Positions 14,682-23,010 of a stretch of DNA of 37,305 nucleotides are shown in pieces. The notes beneath the pieces were generated by a model, which worked only from the letters and a program-made list of their open reading frames with translations, was not told the DNA's origin and ran no database searches. The stretch's first letter is position 1, and each line of letters begins with the position of its first letter. The stretch covers positions 1 through 37,305 of the forward strand of contig JAFYJT010000043.1 of the NCBI GenBank assembly GCA_017537945.1, read 5' to 3'. The position numbers and the translations under genes were made by a program. The stretch comes from Aeriscardovia sp. Lineage in GTDB: Bacteria > Actinomycetota > Actinomycetes > Actinomycetales > Bifidobacteriaceae.

Positions 14682-16594
14682 CCCACAAATTGGGAGCGGT
14701 AGAGCTTGGCGTACTCCCCGTTTTTCTCCAAAAGCTCGTCGTGGCTCCCTTTTTCCACGATGTTTCCATGGTTCACTACAAGTATGACGTCGGCGTCCCT
14801 GATGGTTGAAAGCCGGTGGGCTATAACGAAGCTCGTCCTGTTTTGGCTAAGGCTGTTCATAGCCTGCTGCACCAGCATCTCGGTGCGGGTGTCTACAGAG
14901 CTGGTGGCCTCGTCGAGGATGAGGATGTCGGGCTGGGAAATGTAGGCCCGGCAGATTGTAAGAAGCTGCCTCTCACCCTGGGAAAGCTGGGAAGCGTCGG
15001 AATCAAGCATGGTTTCGTATCCGTTTTTCAAGGCGGAGACAAAATCGTCTACGTGCGTCTTGCGGCAGGCCTCCATAAATTCTTCTTCATTTACCTCCCT
15101 TCCCGGCTTCAAGCCGTAAAGGAGGTTGTCTCTTATCGTGCCCCTAAAGAGCCAGGTGTCTTGGAGGACCATGCCAAAGTGCGACCTCAGCTCCTTGCGG
15201 CTCACGTCCTTGGCATTTATCCCGGACACTTTTATCTCGCCCTTTTGGATTTCATAGAAGCGCATCAGAAGGTTTACTATCGTGGTTTTGCCCGCCCCTG
15301 TCGGCCCCACTATGGCTATCGTCTGCCCGGGAAGGGCCGTAAGATTAAGGTCTTTTATGAGGGGGTCTTCTGGAACGTAGGAGAAATACACGTTTTCAAA
15401 GGCCACCCTGCCTTCAAACTTCTTCCCCCCTTCCCCAAAGCGCTCTTTTGCTTCGTCATCTTCCTCGTTTTGCGCATCCAAAAAGTCGAAGAACCTCTTG
15501 CAGGAAGCCAGGGCGGACTGGATGCTCGTCGACATTGAGGCCAGCTGGACCACGGGCCTTTGGATTTGGCGCGAATATTGGGCAAAGGCCTGAAGGTCCC
15601 CAAGGCTCATGTCGCCCTTTATTACCGCAATCCCTCCGATTATCACGATTGCGACGAAAATAATGTTGCCGAGAAACCCGTCTACCGGGTTCACCGCCCC
15701 CGAAAGGGACTGGGCCTTGTAAGTCACCTTGTAAAAGCGCCGGTTCCTTTTGTCAAACGCCTTTTCCACTTCCTTTTGCTGGTTGTAGGCCTTTATTACT
15801 TCGTTTCCCGAATACACTTCTTCAACTTGGGACTGGATGTCGCCCGTCGCCTGCCACTGGGCCGCAAAAGCCGGCTTTGAGCCGTTTATAAAGATTTTCG
15901 TTATCAAAACCACGATGCACAGCGCCCCCATCGTGCAAAGGGTGAAAATCCAGGAAATCGTAAACATCATTATTACGACCCCGAAAATCATAAAGGCGGA
16001 AAAAAGGAGCTGGGAGAGGACCTGCTGGAGGGAAGTTGTGATATTGTCTAGGTCGTTTGTCGTAGTCGACATTATTTCGCCCCTCGGCACGGAGTCGAAA
16101 TAGCTTAGGGGCAGGCGGTTGATTTTTTCCTCTATCTGCCTTCTCATTTCAAAGACTGATTTCGCTATCACTTTGGCGAGCAGCCAGTTTTCGAATATCC
16201 TCAGCGCCACGGCAGCGACGTAGATCGCCCCCACCCAAATCAGGAGGACTGCAAAGTAACGCCAGTCCATCCCCTCTTTCAGGTTTATGCTCATGGCCCG
16301 GACCATGTTGGCCAGCTTTCCCATTCCGTGGGCGTCCATGAGGCGGATGATGGCGGATTTCGGGGTTCCCGGCTTGAAGCCCGCGTCCATAAGCTTCTGG
16401 CTCATGAGGCCGGAAAAAAGGACGTTGGTGGCCGTGCCCAAAAGGCGGGGGCCGAGTACGGTCAAAAATACCCCGACAAGCCCGGAAGCGACGGTCAGAA
16501 TCAGGGGCAGCCTGTATTTGAACAGGTACGAACAGAGCCTTTTTATAAGGGCCCTTTGCTCTTTTCCGGTAATCAGCTTTTTGTATGCGGCCAT
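14678..16594 (-). CDS. ABC exporter half-transporter with the catalytic ATP site (subunit B)
   Basis: This 638-residue protein joins a six-helix membrane domain (about residues 25-340) to an ATPase domain. It has a long periplasm-facing insertion between the first two helices (about 60-110). ATPase motifs are Walker A GPTGAGKTT, Q-loop VLQDTWLF, signature LSQGERQLL, Walker B LILDEATSSVD with the catalytic glutamate, and the switch histidine in VIAHRLSTI. Its non-canonical signature pairs with the degenerate site of the partner encoded just upstream (1-base spacing). This is the pattern of heterodimeric multidrug exporters of the TM287/288, LmrCD and EfrCD type. Substrate unknown: drug, lipid or peptide export are possible. 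It ends overlapping recR by 4 bases. Confidence 0.92.
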   Translation of the reverse strand: MAAYKKLITGKEQRALIKRLCSYLFKYRLPLILTVASGLVGVFLTVLGPRLLGTATNVLFSGLMSQKLMDAGFKPGTPKSAIIRLMDAHGMGKLANMVRAMSINLKEGMDWRYFAVLLIWVGAIYVAAVALRIFENWLLAKVIAKSVFEMRRQIEEKINRLPLSYFDSVPRGEIMSTTTNDLDNITTSLQQVLSQLLFSAFMIFGVVIMMFTISWIFTLCTMGALCIVVLITKIFINGSKPAFAAQWQATGDIQSQVEEVYSGNEVIKAYNQQKEVEKAFDKRNRRFYKVTYKAQSLSGAVNPVDGFLGNIIFVAIVIIGGIAVIKGDMSLGDLQAFAQYSRQIQRPVVQLASMSTSIQSALASCKRFFDFLDAQNEEDDEAKERFGEGGKKFEGRVAFENVYFSYVPEDPLIKDLNLTALPGQTIAIVGPTGAGKTTIVNLLMRFYEIQKGEIKVSGINAKDVSRKELRSHFGMVLQDTWLFRGTIRDNLLYGLKPGREVNEEEFMEACRKTHVDDFVSALKNGYETMLDSDASQLSQGERQLLTICRAYISQPDILILDEATSSVDTRTEMLVQQAMNSLSQNRTSFVIAHRLSTIRDADVILVVNHGNIVEKGSHDELLEKNGEYAKLYRSQFVG

Positions 16595-16595
16595 T

Positions 16596-18329
16596 TCATC
16601 CCTGTATCGTCCCGCTTTGGGAGGCCACTATCTGTTCGTAGGTCTCGCAGTTTTCCATCAGGGACTCGTGGCTCCCCTCCCCCACGATCCTTCCGCGTTC
16701 CAGAACGATTATCTTTTTTGCCGTCATTATCGAGCTAAACCTTTGGGCCACGAGGAGCATGGAGGAGTTTTTCACCACCGGCTCCAAGGCCTTCCTAAGT
16801 TTTTTGTCGGTGGCCATGTCGAGGGCGGAAAAGGCGTCGTCAAAGGCGTAGACGGGGGCTCCCCGGAGGATGGCCCTGGCTATGCACAGCCTCTGCTTTT
16901 GCCCTCCCGAGAAGTTCGACCCCCCTTCCGAGACCTTGTAGTCCAAGCCTTCCCCAAAGCCTTCGACAAAGTCCTTGGCCTGCGCGGTCGCAAGGGCGGA
17001 CCAGATTTCTTCGTCTGTCGCATCCTCTTTTCCAAAAAGCATATTGCTTCTTATGGTGCCGGTAAAAAGCTTGGCCGTCTGGAAGACCGGGGCGAAAAAG
17101 GTGGAAAGGTACTTAGGATCGAACTCTTTCAAATTATGCCCGTCCAGGAGCACTTCCCCTTCGTCAGGATCGTAAATCCGCTGCGCCAGGGAGAGGATGG
17201 TGCTCTTCCCGCTGCCTGTAGGGCCTATGAAGGCGGTAGTCTCCCCCACGTTGGCCTTGAAACTTACATGCTCCACGGCTTCGTGCTTGTCGGAGGAAGG
17301 ATAGGAAAAGGAAACGTCCCTAAACTCTATCTCGCCTTTCACTTCCTTAGGACGGTAGGGGTCTTTGGGGCATGAAAGGCTGCTTTTGTCGTTTATTACT
17401 TGAAGGAGCCTTCCGCTTGAAACCGAAGCCCGGGGAAGCCGCACCGACATCATCGCCGCCATCATAAAGCCCATAAGCACGATCATCAGGTACTGGATAA
17501 AGGCCTGGAGGGCGCCTATGGGCATGTGGCCGCCCTCTATCAGCTTTCCTCCGAACCACATTATTGCCACGTCCGCGATGCTTGTAACAAACCAGAGGAT
17601 GGGGCCGATAGATCCCATCCAAAAGCCGATGGGGACAAGGAGGTCGTAAGTGTCCCCGTTTACTTTTCCGAACCTCTTTTCCTCCGTCCCCTCCCTGGTA
17701 AAGGCGCGTATTACGCGCACGCCCGTAATTTGTTCGCGTATTACGGAGTTGAGGGAATCGAAGGTTTTCTGGAGCTTTTTGAAAAGCGGGCCCATCCTTT
17801 TGAAGATTAGGAATACGACCGTAATGATTACGGGAAGGACCAAGGCCAAAGACCAGGTGAGGGGACCGTTCTGCTCTGCGGCCATCACCAGGCCCCCTAT
17901 AAACATCACCGGCGCCTGCAAGACGAAGAGGAAGGCCTGGAAGGTGGCGCTCTGGACCTGCTGCACGTCGTTGGTGGATCTGGTTATAAGGGAGTCTACC
18001 GAGTACTTGTCCGTCTCCTTTTTGCTCAGATTTTCTACGGAGTAGAAGAAGTCCCTTCTGGCCAAGAACCCTATGCGCGTGCTTAAAAATGAGGAAATCA
18101 GGACGGCGGCCACGTTGCACGCCCCCTGCACAAGGGCGACTATTATCATAATCCAGCCAATCCGGTAGACGGCCCCTTCGTCGCCTGCCGCGACGCCCTT
18201 GTCGATAATTTCAGCCTGAAGGTTGGGAAGGTAGAGGTTCAAGCAGGCCTGCCCGATCTGAAAAAGGAGGAGGCCCAGGAGCGCCAACTTGTAAGGGCTA
18301 AGGTAGCGCCTCAAAAGCTTGACGAGCAT
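16596..18329 (-). CDS. ABC exporter half-transporter with degenerate ATP site (subunit A)
   Basis: This 577-residue partner has six membrane helices in its first ~320 residues, beginning LLRRYLSPYKLALLGLLLF, then an ATPase domain with Walker A GPTGSGKSTI, Q-loop FAPVFQTAKLF, canonical signature NFSGGQKQRL, and Walker B VYAFDDAFSALD. The catalytic glutamate after Walker B is aspartate, and the switch histidine is glutamine (LLVAQRFSSI). So its own Walker A/B site cannot hydrolyse ATP normally, while its canonical signature completes the active site of subunit B. The two subunits must therefore work as a heterodimer. The gene begins 5 bases after a small membrane-protein gene and ends 1 base before subunit B. 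Confidence 0.93.
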   Translation of the reverse strand: MLVKLLRRYLSPYKLALLGLLLFQIGQACLNLYLPNLQAEIIDKGVAAGDEGAVYRIGWIMIIVALVQGACNVAAVLISSFLSTRIGFLARRDFFYSVENLSKKETDKYSVDSLITRSTNDVQQVQSATFQAFLFVLQAPVMFIGGLVMAAEQNGPLTWSLALVLPVIITVVFLIFKRMGPLFKKLQKTFDSLNSVIREQITGVRVIRAFTREGTEEKRFGKVNGDTYDLLVPIGFWMGSIGPILWFVTSIADVAIMWFGGKLIEGGHMPIGALQAFIQYLMIVLMGFMMAAMMSVRLPRASVSSGRLLQVINDKSSLSCPKDPYRPKEVKGEIEFRDVSFSYPSSDKHEAVEHVSFKANVGETTAFIGPTGSGKSTILSLAQRIYDPDEGEVLLDGHNLKEFDPKYLSTFFAPVFQTAKLFTGTIRSNMLFGKEDATDEEIWSALATAQAKDFVEGFGEGLDYKVSEGGSNFSGGQKQRLCIARAILRGAPVYAFDDAFSALDMATDKKLRKALEPVVKNSSMLLVAQRFSSIMTAKKIIVLERGRIVGEGSHESLMENCETYEQIVASQSGTIQG

Positions 18330-18334
18330 TTCTT

Positions 18335-18649
18335 TTACACAGCCGTGCCGTTCTCATCCAAATACGGATTTACGTCCTTGGGGCTTTGAAGGATGAAAAG
18401 CATGAGGACAGTGGCTATAAAGACCGCGCTTACCGAAATCGTGGCCCATATAGCCAAATGCGGGAGCCAGATTATCACAAAAAATACGATTCCGGCCAGG
18501 GCCATTATTATCCAGTTGATGATTTTGGCAATCCCCCACCCGCTGTGATAGCGCCTCCCCATGGGATCGGGCCTTTCGGCCTGCTCTGCAAGATCCGGGC
18601 TCCAGGGCGCCTTCGGGCCGGAGGCCGCCTTCTTATTCGGTTTAGCCAT
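18335..18649 (-). CDS. Small two-helix membrane protein, function unknown
   Basis: I do not recognise this 104-residue protein. It has a basic, proline-rich cytoplasmic-type N-terminus (MAKPNKKAASGPKAPW), a hydrophobic helix at about residues 41-62 and a second at about 66-89, separated by a very short turn, then a polar tail ending VNPYLDENGTAV. That makes a helical hairpin with both ends probably inside. It starts at ATG 18649, and the only visible promoter element is a TATAAT at 18715-18720. It lies 5 bases upstream of the ABC exporter genes, so it is the first gene of their operon. It could be an accessory protein of the exporter or unrelated. Codon use matches its neighbours, and the reading frame is supported by the tight spacing. 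Confidence 0.7.
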   Translation of the reverse strand: MAKPNKKAASGPKAPWSPDLAEQAERPDPMGRRYHSGWGIAKIINWIIMALAGIVFFVIIWLPHLAIWATISVSAVFIATVLMLFILQSPKDVNPYLDENGTAV

Positions 18650-18714
18650 GTTAGTTTTGTCCCATACCGGCGACTGGCGCCAAAATAAATGTAAGTCCCT
18701 TGTTTTTATGACTC

Positions 18715-18720
18715 ATTATA
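18715..18720 (-). promoter_or_regulatory. Probable -10 element of the ABC exporter operon
   Basis: A perfect TATAAT reads on the minus strand 66 bases before the ATG of the small membrane protein. No good -35 hexamer is seen 16-18 bases upstream. The 107-base spacer between this gene and hemW holds nothing else clear. Confidence 0.4.
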
Positions 18721-18756
18721 TCCTACGGCCCTGGCAGGAAAGGGAAGAGGTCCCCT

Positions 18757-19977
18757 TTACCCCAGGAAGCGGTCCATGACGGATCTAATCAAAAAGTCGT
18801 TTAAAAGCCTCCCGCGGCGCGTGGGGAAAAGGACCCCGCCCTTCAAAACGGCAAGCCCGTAAAGGGAGGGCCCGGGGACATTTTGAATTTTTGCGCCTGC
18901 CTGTTTTTGAAGCTTTTCAAGATCCAGGCCGCTTCTTAGCCTCAGGCCTAAAAATATTTCTTCTTCCTTCATTTCCCGATCGCTTAAAATTTCCCCCTCC
19001 CAAGGCAGGAGGCCCTCCTGGAGCGTTCCAGCCCATGCGCCGGGGCGGGAAAAATCCCAAAACCGGAGGTTGGAAAAGTGGGAGTGGGCCCCGGGCCCCA
19101 GGCCGAGCCAGTCGTCGTTTTTCCAGTACCCCAGGTTGTGGAGGCACTCCTTGCCTTCCCTGGCCCAGTTTGAAACTTCGTACCACTTGTAGCCGCGGCG
19201 CGAAAGGAGGGAGTCGGCGATTTCATAATCTGCGGCCTGGCTCGAATCGCTTTCCTGCCTTATTTCCCCTTTTTCCAGCTGCCTCCCCATTTTCGTGCGC
19301 GGGTAAATGCTTAAAGCGTAGCAGGAAACGTGGTCCAGGCCCAGGGCGGAAGTGAACCTTACGGTCTTTATCCATTCCTTTCTTTTTTCGGAAGGCGATC
19401 CGTAAATGAGATCGGCGCTGCAGGAAAGCCCGGCCTTCCTCGCCTTCCTTACCGCCCTCCACGCCGCTTCGGGAGAGTGGGTCCTGTCCAAGACCTTCAA
19501 GATCCTGGGCTCCCAGGACTGGATGCCGAAAGACACCCTGGTAAACCCCGCCTTCTTCAATTCGAAAAGCTCTTTCCCCTCCACTGAGTCGGGGTTGGCC
19601 TCCACGCTGATTTCCGCCCCTTCCTCTATCCCCCAGGTGCGCCTCACGGCCTCTAGAATCTGGGAAAGCTGGCCGGGGGAAAGGAGGGTGGGGGTGCCGC
19701 CTCCGAAAAATACGCTGGAAGCAGGCTTTAGGGGGATTTTGTATTCTTCCTGCCACTTTTTCGCTTTTTCCATCTCCTTTTCCAAAAGGGAGGGGTAAGT
19801 GGACCTGTCAAAGCCGGGGGCGAGGGAATAAGAAGTGAAAGTGTTGAAATTGCAGTAGCCGCAGCGCTTCCTGCAAAAAGGCACGTGCACGTAGAGCCTG
19901 AAGGGGCGCTCGGAAGCCTTATAGGCGCGCCCCAGATCCTCGGGCGAAGGGGAGGGGAGGGTGTTTGAAAACTTCAC
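18757..19977 (-). CDS. hemW: HemW-type radical SAM protein (heme chaperone family)
   Basis: HemW is a radical-SAM protein related to coproporphyrinogen dehydrogenase, now regarded as a heme-binding chaperone. The 406-residue product has the Fe-S motif C-x3-C-x2-C at C35, C39 and C42, inside [17 protein letters not shown], then [27 protein letters not shown] and the C-terminal [20 protein letters not shown] typical of HemW. I start it at the GTG at 19977, which overlaps the lepA stop by 4 bases (GTGA) with AAGGAA just upstream. A longer open frame to 20157 is only a shadow of lepA. lepA-hemW is a common pairing. Whether this organism handles heme cannot be judged from the window. Confidence 0.93.
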   Translation of the reverse strand: MKFSNTLPSPSPEDLGRAYKASERPFRLYVHVPFCRKRCGYCNFNTFTSYSLAPGFDRSTYPSLLEKEMEKAKKWQEEYKIPLKPASSVFFGGGTPTLLSPGQLSQILEAVRRTWGIEEGAEISVEANPDSVEGKELFELKKAGFTRVSFGIQSWEPRILKVLDRTHSPEAAWRAVRKARKAGLSCSADLIYGSPSEKRKEWIKTVRFTSALGLDHVSCYALSIYPRTKMGRQLEKGEIRQESDSSQAADYEIADSLLSRRGYKWYEVSNWAREGKECLHNLGYWKNDDWLGLGPGAHSHFSNLRFWDFSRPGAWAGTLQEGLLPWEGEILSDREMKEEEIFLGLRLRSGLDLEKLQKQAGAKIQNVPGPSLYGLAVLKGGVLFPTRRGRLLNDFLIRSVMDRFLG

Positions 19978-21842
19978 TTCCTTGCGTGGGCCTTTAATTT
20001 TTCGCGTATGTCTTTGTCGTCCAGTTCCTCCAGGCTCAAAGCGGAAATGAAGGCCTCCTGGGGGATGGCCACGTTGCCTATCACTTTCATCTTTTTCTTG
20101 CCCTCCCTCTGCTTTTCCAAAAGCTTCCTTTTTCGGGTGATGTCCCCGCCGTAGCATTTGGCGAGCACGTCCTTCCTGAGGGGGCTTATAGTCTCCCTGG
20201 CTATAATCCTTTGTCCGATCGCAGCCTGTATGGGAATTTCGAACTGCTGCCTCGGGATGAGCTTTTTGAGTTTTTTCGTCATTTTAAGGCCGTATTCGTA
20301 GGCCTTGTCCTTGTGGCAGATGGCGCTTAGGGCGTCGGAAAATTCGCCGTGGATTAGGATGTCTACCCGCACGAGGTCCGCCTTCTGTTCGCCGGCGGGG
20401 GCGTAATCGAGTGTGGCATACCCCTTGGTGCGGCTTTTGAGCTGGTCGAAAAAGCCGAAAATGATTTCCCCCGTGGGCAGTTTGTACCTCAGGCACACCC
20501 TGTCCGGACCCAGGTATTCCATCCCCAGCATCTTCCCCCTGTGCTCCTGGCAGAGCTTCATAACGTCGCCCACGTACTCTTTTGGGGTGATGATGGAGGC
20601 TTCTATTACGGGCTCCCAGACGGCTTTTACCTTGTTTTCCGGAAACTGGGTGGGGTTGGTGACCGTAATCTCGCTTCCGTCCGCCATTTCTACCCTGTAG
20701 TGGACGTTGGGGGCGGTGGAAATGAGGTCCAATCCGAATTCCCTTTCCAGCCTCTCCATCACTATCTGCATGTGGAGGAGCCCCAGAAAGCCGCAACGGA
20801 AGCCGAAGCCCAGGGCGCTGCTTGTTTCAGGGGTGTAGCTGATGGAGGCGTCATTTAGGCGCAGCTTGTCCAGCGACTGCCTGAGGAGGGGGAACTGGTC
20901 GGTTTCCAAAGGGAAAAGCCCTGCGTACACCATGCTTTCGGGGGCCTTGTAACCTTTGAGGGGCTCTTTGGCCTCGTTCCTCTCGCAGGTTATAGTGTCT
21001 CCCACCTGCGCTTGGCGCACATCCTTTATGCCGGTTATTACGTAGCCCACCTGACCCGTCGTAAGCATTTCAACGGGCCGCATGAACGGATCCACTATTC
21101 CGAGCTCCAGGGGGACGAGGGAAGATCCGGACTTCATCTGTATAATCCTGTCTTTTGCCTCTATATTTCCGTCCACCACCCGGATGTAAGTTATAATCCC
21201 CCTGTACGGGTCGTACTGCGAATCGAAAATCAGGGCCCTCGTGGGGCCGTCGGGATTTCCTGAAGGGGCCGGGATTTTTTCCACTATGGCATCCAAAAGC
21301 TCTTTGACCCCAAAGCCCGTCTTTGCCGACACTTCCAAAACTTCCCCGCCCTCTACGCCTAAAAGATCGCAGAGCGTGGATCTGACTTCGTCCGTTTTGG
21401 CCCCCGGAAGATCTATTTTGTTTAAGACCGGGATTATGGCCAGATCGTTTTGCATGGCAAGGTAGAGGTTGCTTAGGGTCTGGGCCTCTATGCCCTGGGT
21501 GGCGTCCACTAACAGGACGCACCCTTCGCAGGCCGCCAGGGCCCTAGAAACTTCGTAGTTAAAGTCCACGTGCCCCGGGGTGTCAATCATGGAAAGGGCG
21601 TATGTTTTGCCCTCCTTTTCCCAATTGACGGTTACGGCCTGGGATTTGATGGTAATTCCCCTTTCGCGCTCTATATCCATAGAGTCCAGGTACTGCTCTC
21701 GCATCTGCCTGTCGGAAAGGGCTCCGGTAAGGGAGAGGATGCGGTCTGCCAGGGTGGATTTTCCATGATCTATATGCGCTATAATCGAGAAATTGCGTAT
21801 GAGTTCCTGCGGAAAAAAGGTTTCAGGTTTAGACTTTGCCAC
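19974..21842 (-). CDS. lepA: Elongation factor 4 (LepA), ribosome back-translocase
   Basis: LepA is a GTPase that acts on stalled or mistranslocated ribosomes. The 622-residue protein has G1 [15 protein letters not shown], switch region [18 protein letters not shown]3 [17 protein letters not shown]4 [10 protein letters not shown], and the LepA-specific C-terminal domain with [18 protein letters not shown] and [15 protein letters not shown]. It starts with GTG at 21842, preceded by AAAGGTGG at a good distance; the nearby ATG is out of frame. It is divergent from rpsT across 94 bases and overlaps hemW at its end. Full length and intact. Confidence 0.98.
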   Translation of the reverse strand: MAKSKPETFFPQELIRNFSIIAHIDHGKSTLADRILSLTGALSDRQMREQYLDSMDIERERGITIKSQAVTVNWEKEGKTYALSMIDTPGHVDFNYEVSRALAACEGCVLLVDATQGIEAQTLSNLYLAMQNDLAIIPVLNKIDLPGAKTDEVRSTLCDLLGVEGGEVLEVSAKTGFGVKELLDAIVEKIPAPSGNPDGPTRALIFDSQYDPYRGIITYIRVVDGNIEAKDRIIQMKSGSSLVPLELGIVDPFMRPVEMLTTGQVGYVITGIKDVRQAQVGDTITCERNEAKEPLKGYKAPESMVYAGLFPLETDQFPLLRQSLDKLRLNDASISYTPETSSALGFGFRCGFLGLLHMQIVMERLEREFGLDLISTAPNVHYRVEMADGSEITVTNPTQFPENKVKAVWEPVIEASIITPKEYVGDVMKLCQEHRGKMLGMEYLGPDRVCLRYKLPTGEIIFGFFDQLKSRTKGYATLDYAPAGEQKADLVRVDILIHGEFSDALSAICHKDKAYEYGLKMTKKLKKLIPRQQFEIPIQAAIGQRIIARETISPLRKDVLAKCYGGDITRKRKLLEKQREGKKKMKVIGNVAIPQEAFISALSLEELDDKDIREKLKAHARK

Positions 21843-21874
21843 ATGTCCACCTTTAGAATCGACCTGAGCAGTTT

Positions 21875-21903
21875 TTGAAATTTATCTCAATAAAGTGTAG
21901 CAT
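21875..21903 (+). promoter_or_regulatory. Probable rpsT promoter
   Basis: TTGAAA at 21875-21880 is separated by 17 bases from TAGCAT at 21898-21903, a reasonable sigma-70-type pair, 33 bases before the rpsT start. It lies in the 94-base spacer between divergent lepA and rpsT, the only place a promoter for this isolated gene can be. Confidence 0.5.
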
Positions 21904-21936
21904 TCTAATAAAAAGACTTAGTTTTATGGAGTTGTA

Positions 21937-22197
21937 GTGGCTAACATCAAACAGCAGAAGAAGCGCGTTCTGACCAATGAAAAGGCTCACGAGAGGAACG
22001 TGGCCGTAAAAAGCAGGCTCAAGACCGCGGTGAAGAAGGTACGCGAGTGCATAAGCTCCGGGGAAAAAGAGGCCGCCATGGTCGAATACAGGAACTGCGC
22101 CAGGCTGCTTGACAAGGCCGCCAGCAAAGGCGTAATTCACAAGAACCAGGCGGCCGACAGGAAGAGCAACCTGGCTCTGGCCATAAACAAGCTTTAA
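21937..22197 (+). CDS. rpsT: 30S ribosomal protein S20
   Basis: S20 binds 16S rRNA during early 30S assembly. The 86-residue basic protein begins MANIKQQKKRVLTNEKAHERN, a classic S20 start, and contains KSRLKTAVKKV and the C-terminal HKNQAADRKSNLALAINKL. It uses a GTG start at 21937 with TGGAG upstream at a short distance. It is a single-gene transcript divergent from lepA, as in many Actinobacteria, and is closed by a strong terminator 20 bases after the stop. Confidence 0.97.
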   Translation: MANIKQQKKRVLTNEKAHERNVAVKSRLKTAVKKVRECISSGEKEAAMVEYRNCARLLDKAASKGVIHKNQAADRKSNLALAINKL

Positions 22198-22220
22198 ATT
22201 CCGCAAAAACGCAAAAAAAG

Positions 22221-22244
22221 AAGGGGGGAAGCGCTTCCCCCCTT
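22221..22244. terminator. Bidirectional terminator between rpsT and rplY
   Basis: A perfect 24-base palindrome (arm AAGGGGGGAAGC and its complement) lies between two converging genes. A T-rich stretch follows on the plus strand (after 22244), and an A run at 22213-22219 gives U residues on the minus strand, so it can stop both rpsT and rplY transcripts. Confidence 0.85.
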
Positions 22245-22249
22245 TGCTT

Positions 22250-22810
22250 TTACTTCTTTTTGCCTTCAGGGCTCACGATTTTCACGAGGGTTTCTTCAGG
22301 CTGCACGCCCAAAAGCCTAATCCCCCCTTCAAGCTTTATATCTTTTCCGCGGATTTCTTGGCCCGCCTGCATCCCCTCCACGGAAAGTACCAGGGACTGG
22401 GGGAGGTGCTCCACATCGGCCTTAGCCCTTACTTTTTGAACCTCGATAAGGGCGGTGCTGTTGCCTTTGGTGACGCCCTCGATAAAGACGGGCACCGTCA
22501 CTTCAATCTCTTCTCCCTTTTCCACCTTGTAGAAATCGATGCTTTCGACCTTGGAAGAGACGGGGTTCCTCTGCACTTCTTTCACTACCGCCATAACTTT
22601 TTCTTCGGCTCCAAAACCAATCTCAAGTTCATAGACGGAGTTGACGTTCCTAAGGGAGGAAACGGTAGCGTTGTAGTCGACATGGAAGAAGAGGGGCTTG
22701 TTGCCGTGGGAGTAGACCGAGGCCGGGATTCTCCCTCTCTGCCTGAGCCTTCTTGAAAATCCCTTTCCGAATTCTTCCCTTTTTTCGCCCTTTAACTCGA
22801 TTTTTGCCAT
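22250..22810 (-). CDS. rplY: 50S ribosomal protein L25/general stress protein Ctc
   Basis: This is the longer Ctc form of L25, which binds 5S rRNA. I start it at the ATG at 22810 (MAKIELKGEKREEFGKGFSR, the usual opening); an upstream TTG would add 19 residues with no family match. The 186-residue product has the N-terminal 5S-binding barrel (RRLRQRGRIPASVYSHG, VKEVQRNPVSSKVESIDFYKV) and the C-terminal TL5/CTC domain (EVTVPVFIEGVTKGNS). The ribosome site is weak. About 200 bases separate it from the divergent acyl-CoA synthetase gene; a TATAAA on the minus strand near 22910 could be its -10. It ends against the shared terminator with rpsT. Confidence 0.95.
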   Translation of the reverse strand: MAKIELKGEKREEFGKGFSRRLRQRGRIPASVYSHGNKPLFFHVDYNATVSSLRNVNSVYELEIGFGAEEKVMAVVKEVQRNPVSSKVESIDFYKVEKGEEIEVTVPVFIEGVTKGNSTALIEVQKVRAKADVEHLPQSLVLSVEGMQAGQEIRGKDIKLEGGIRLLGVQPEETLVKIVSPEGKKK

Positions 22811-23010
22811 AAAGCGGGCTTCCGCCTTCCTTGACTTCAGGGCAGGGAAGAAACGGCTCAACTTCAAACTCAGTCGATAACGGGATTTCTCCCCTCGCCA
22901 TGGTTTTACTTTATACTTTTTAAGACTATCCCATTTTTCCGCGGTTGGTAAAGGTTGGGAAATTTTAGATAAAATTAGTCCATTAAACCGTATTTGAGAA
23001 GGAAGAGCAA

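Noticed and set aside
19978-20157. An N-terminal extension of HemW of 60 residues.
   Set aside because: It lies wholly within lepA in another frame, has no family match, and a GTG with ribosome site exists at the 4-base overlap.
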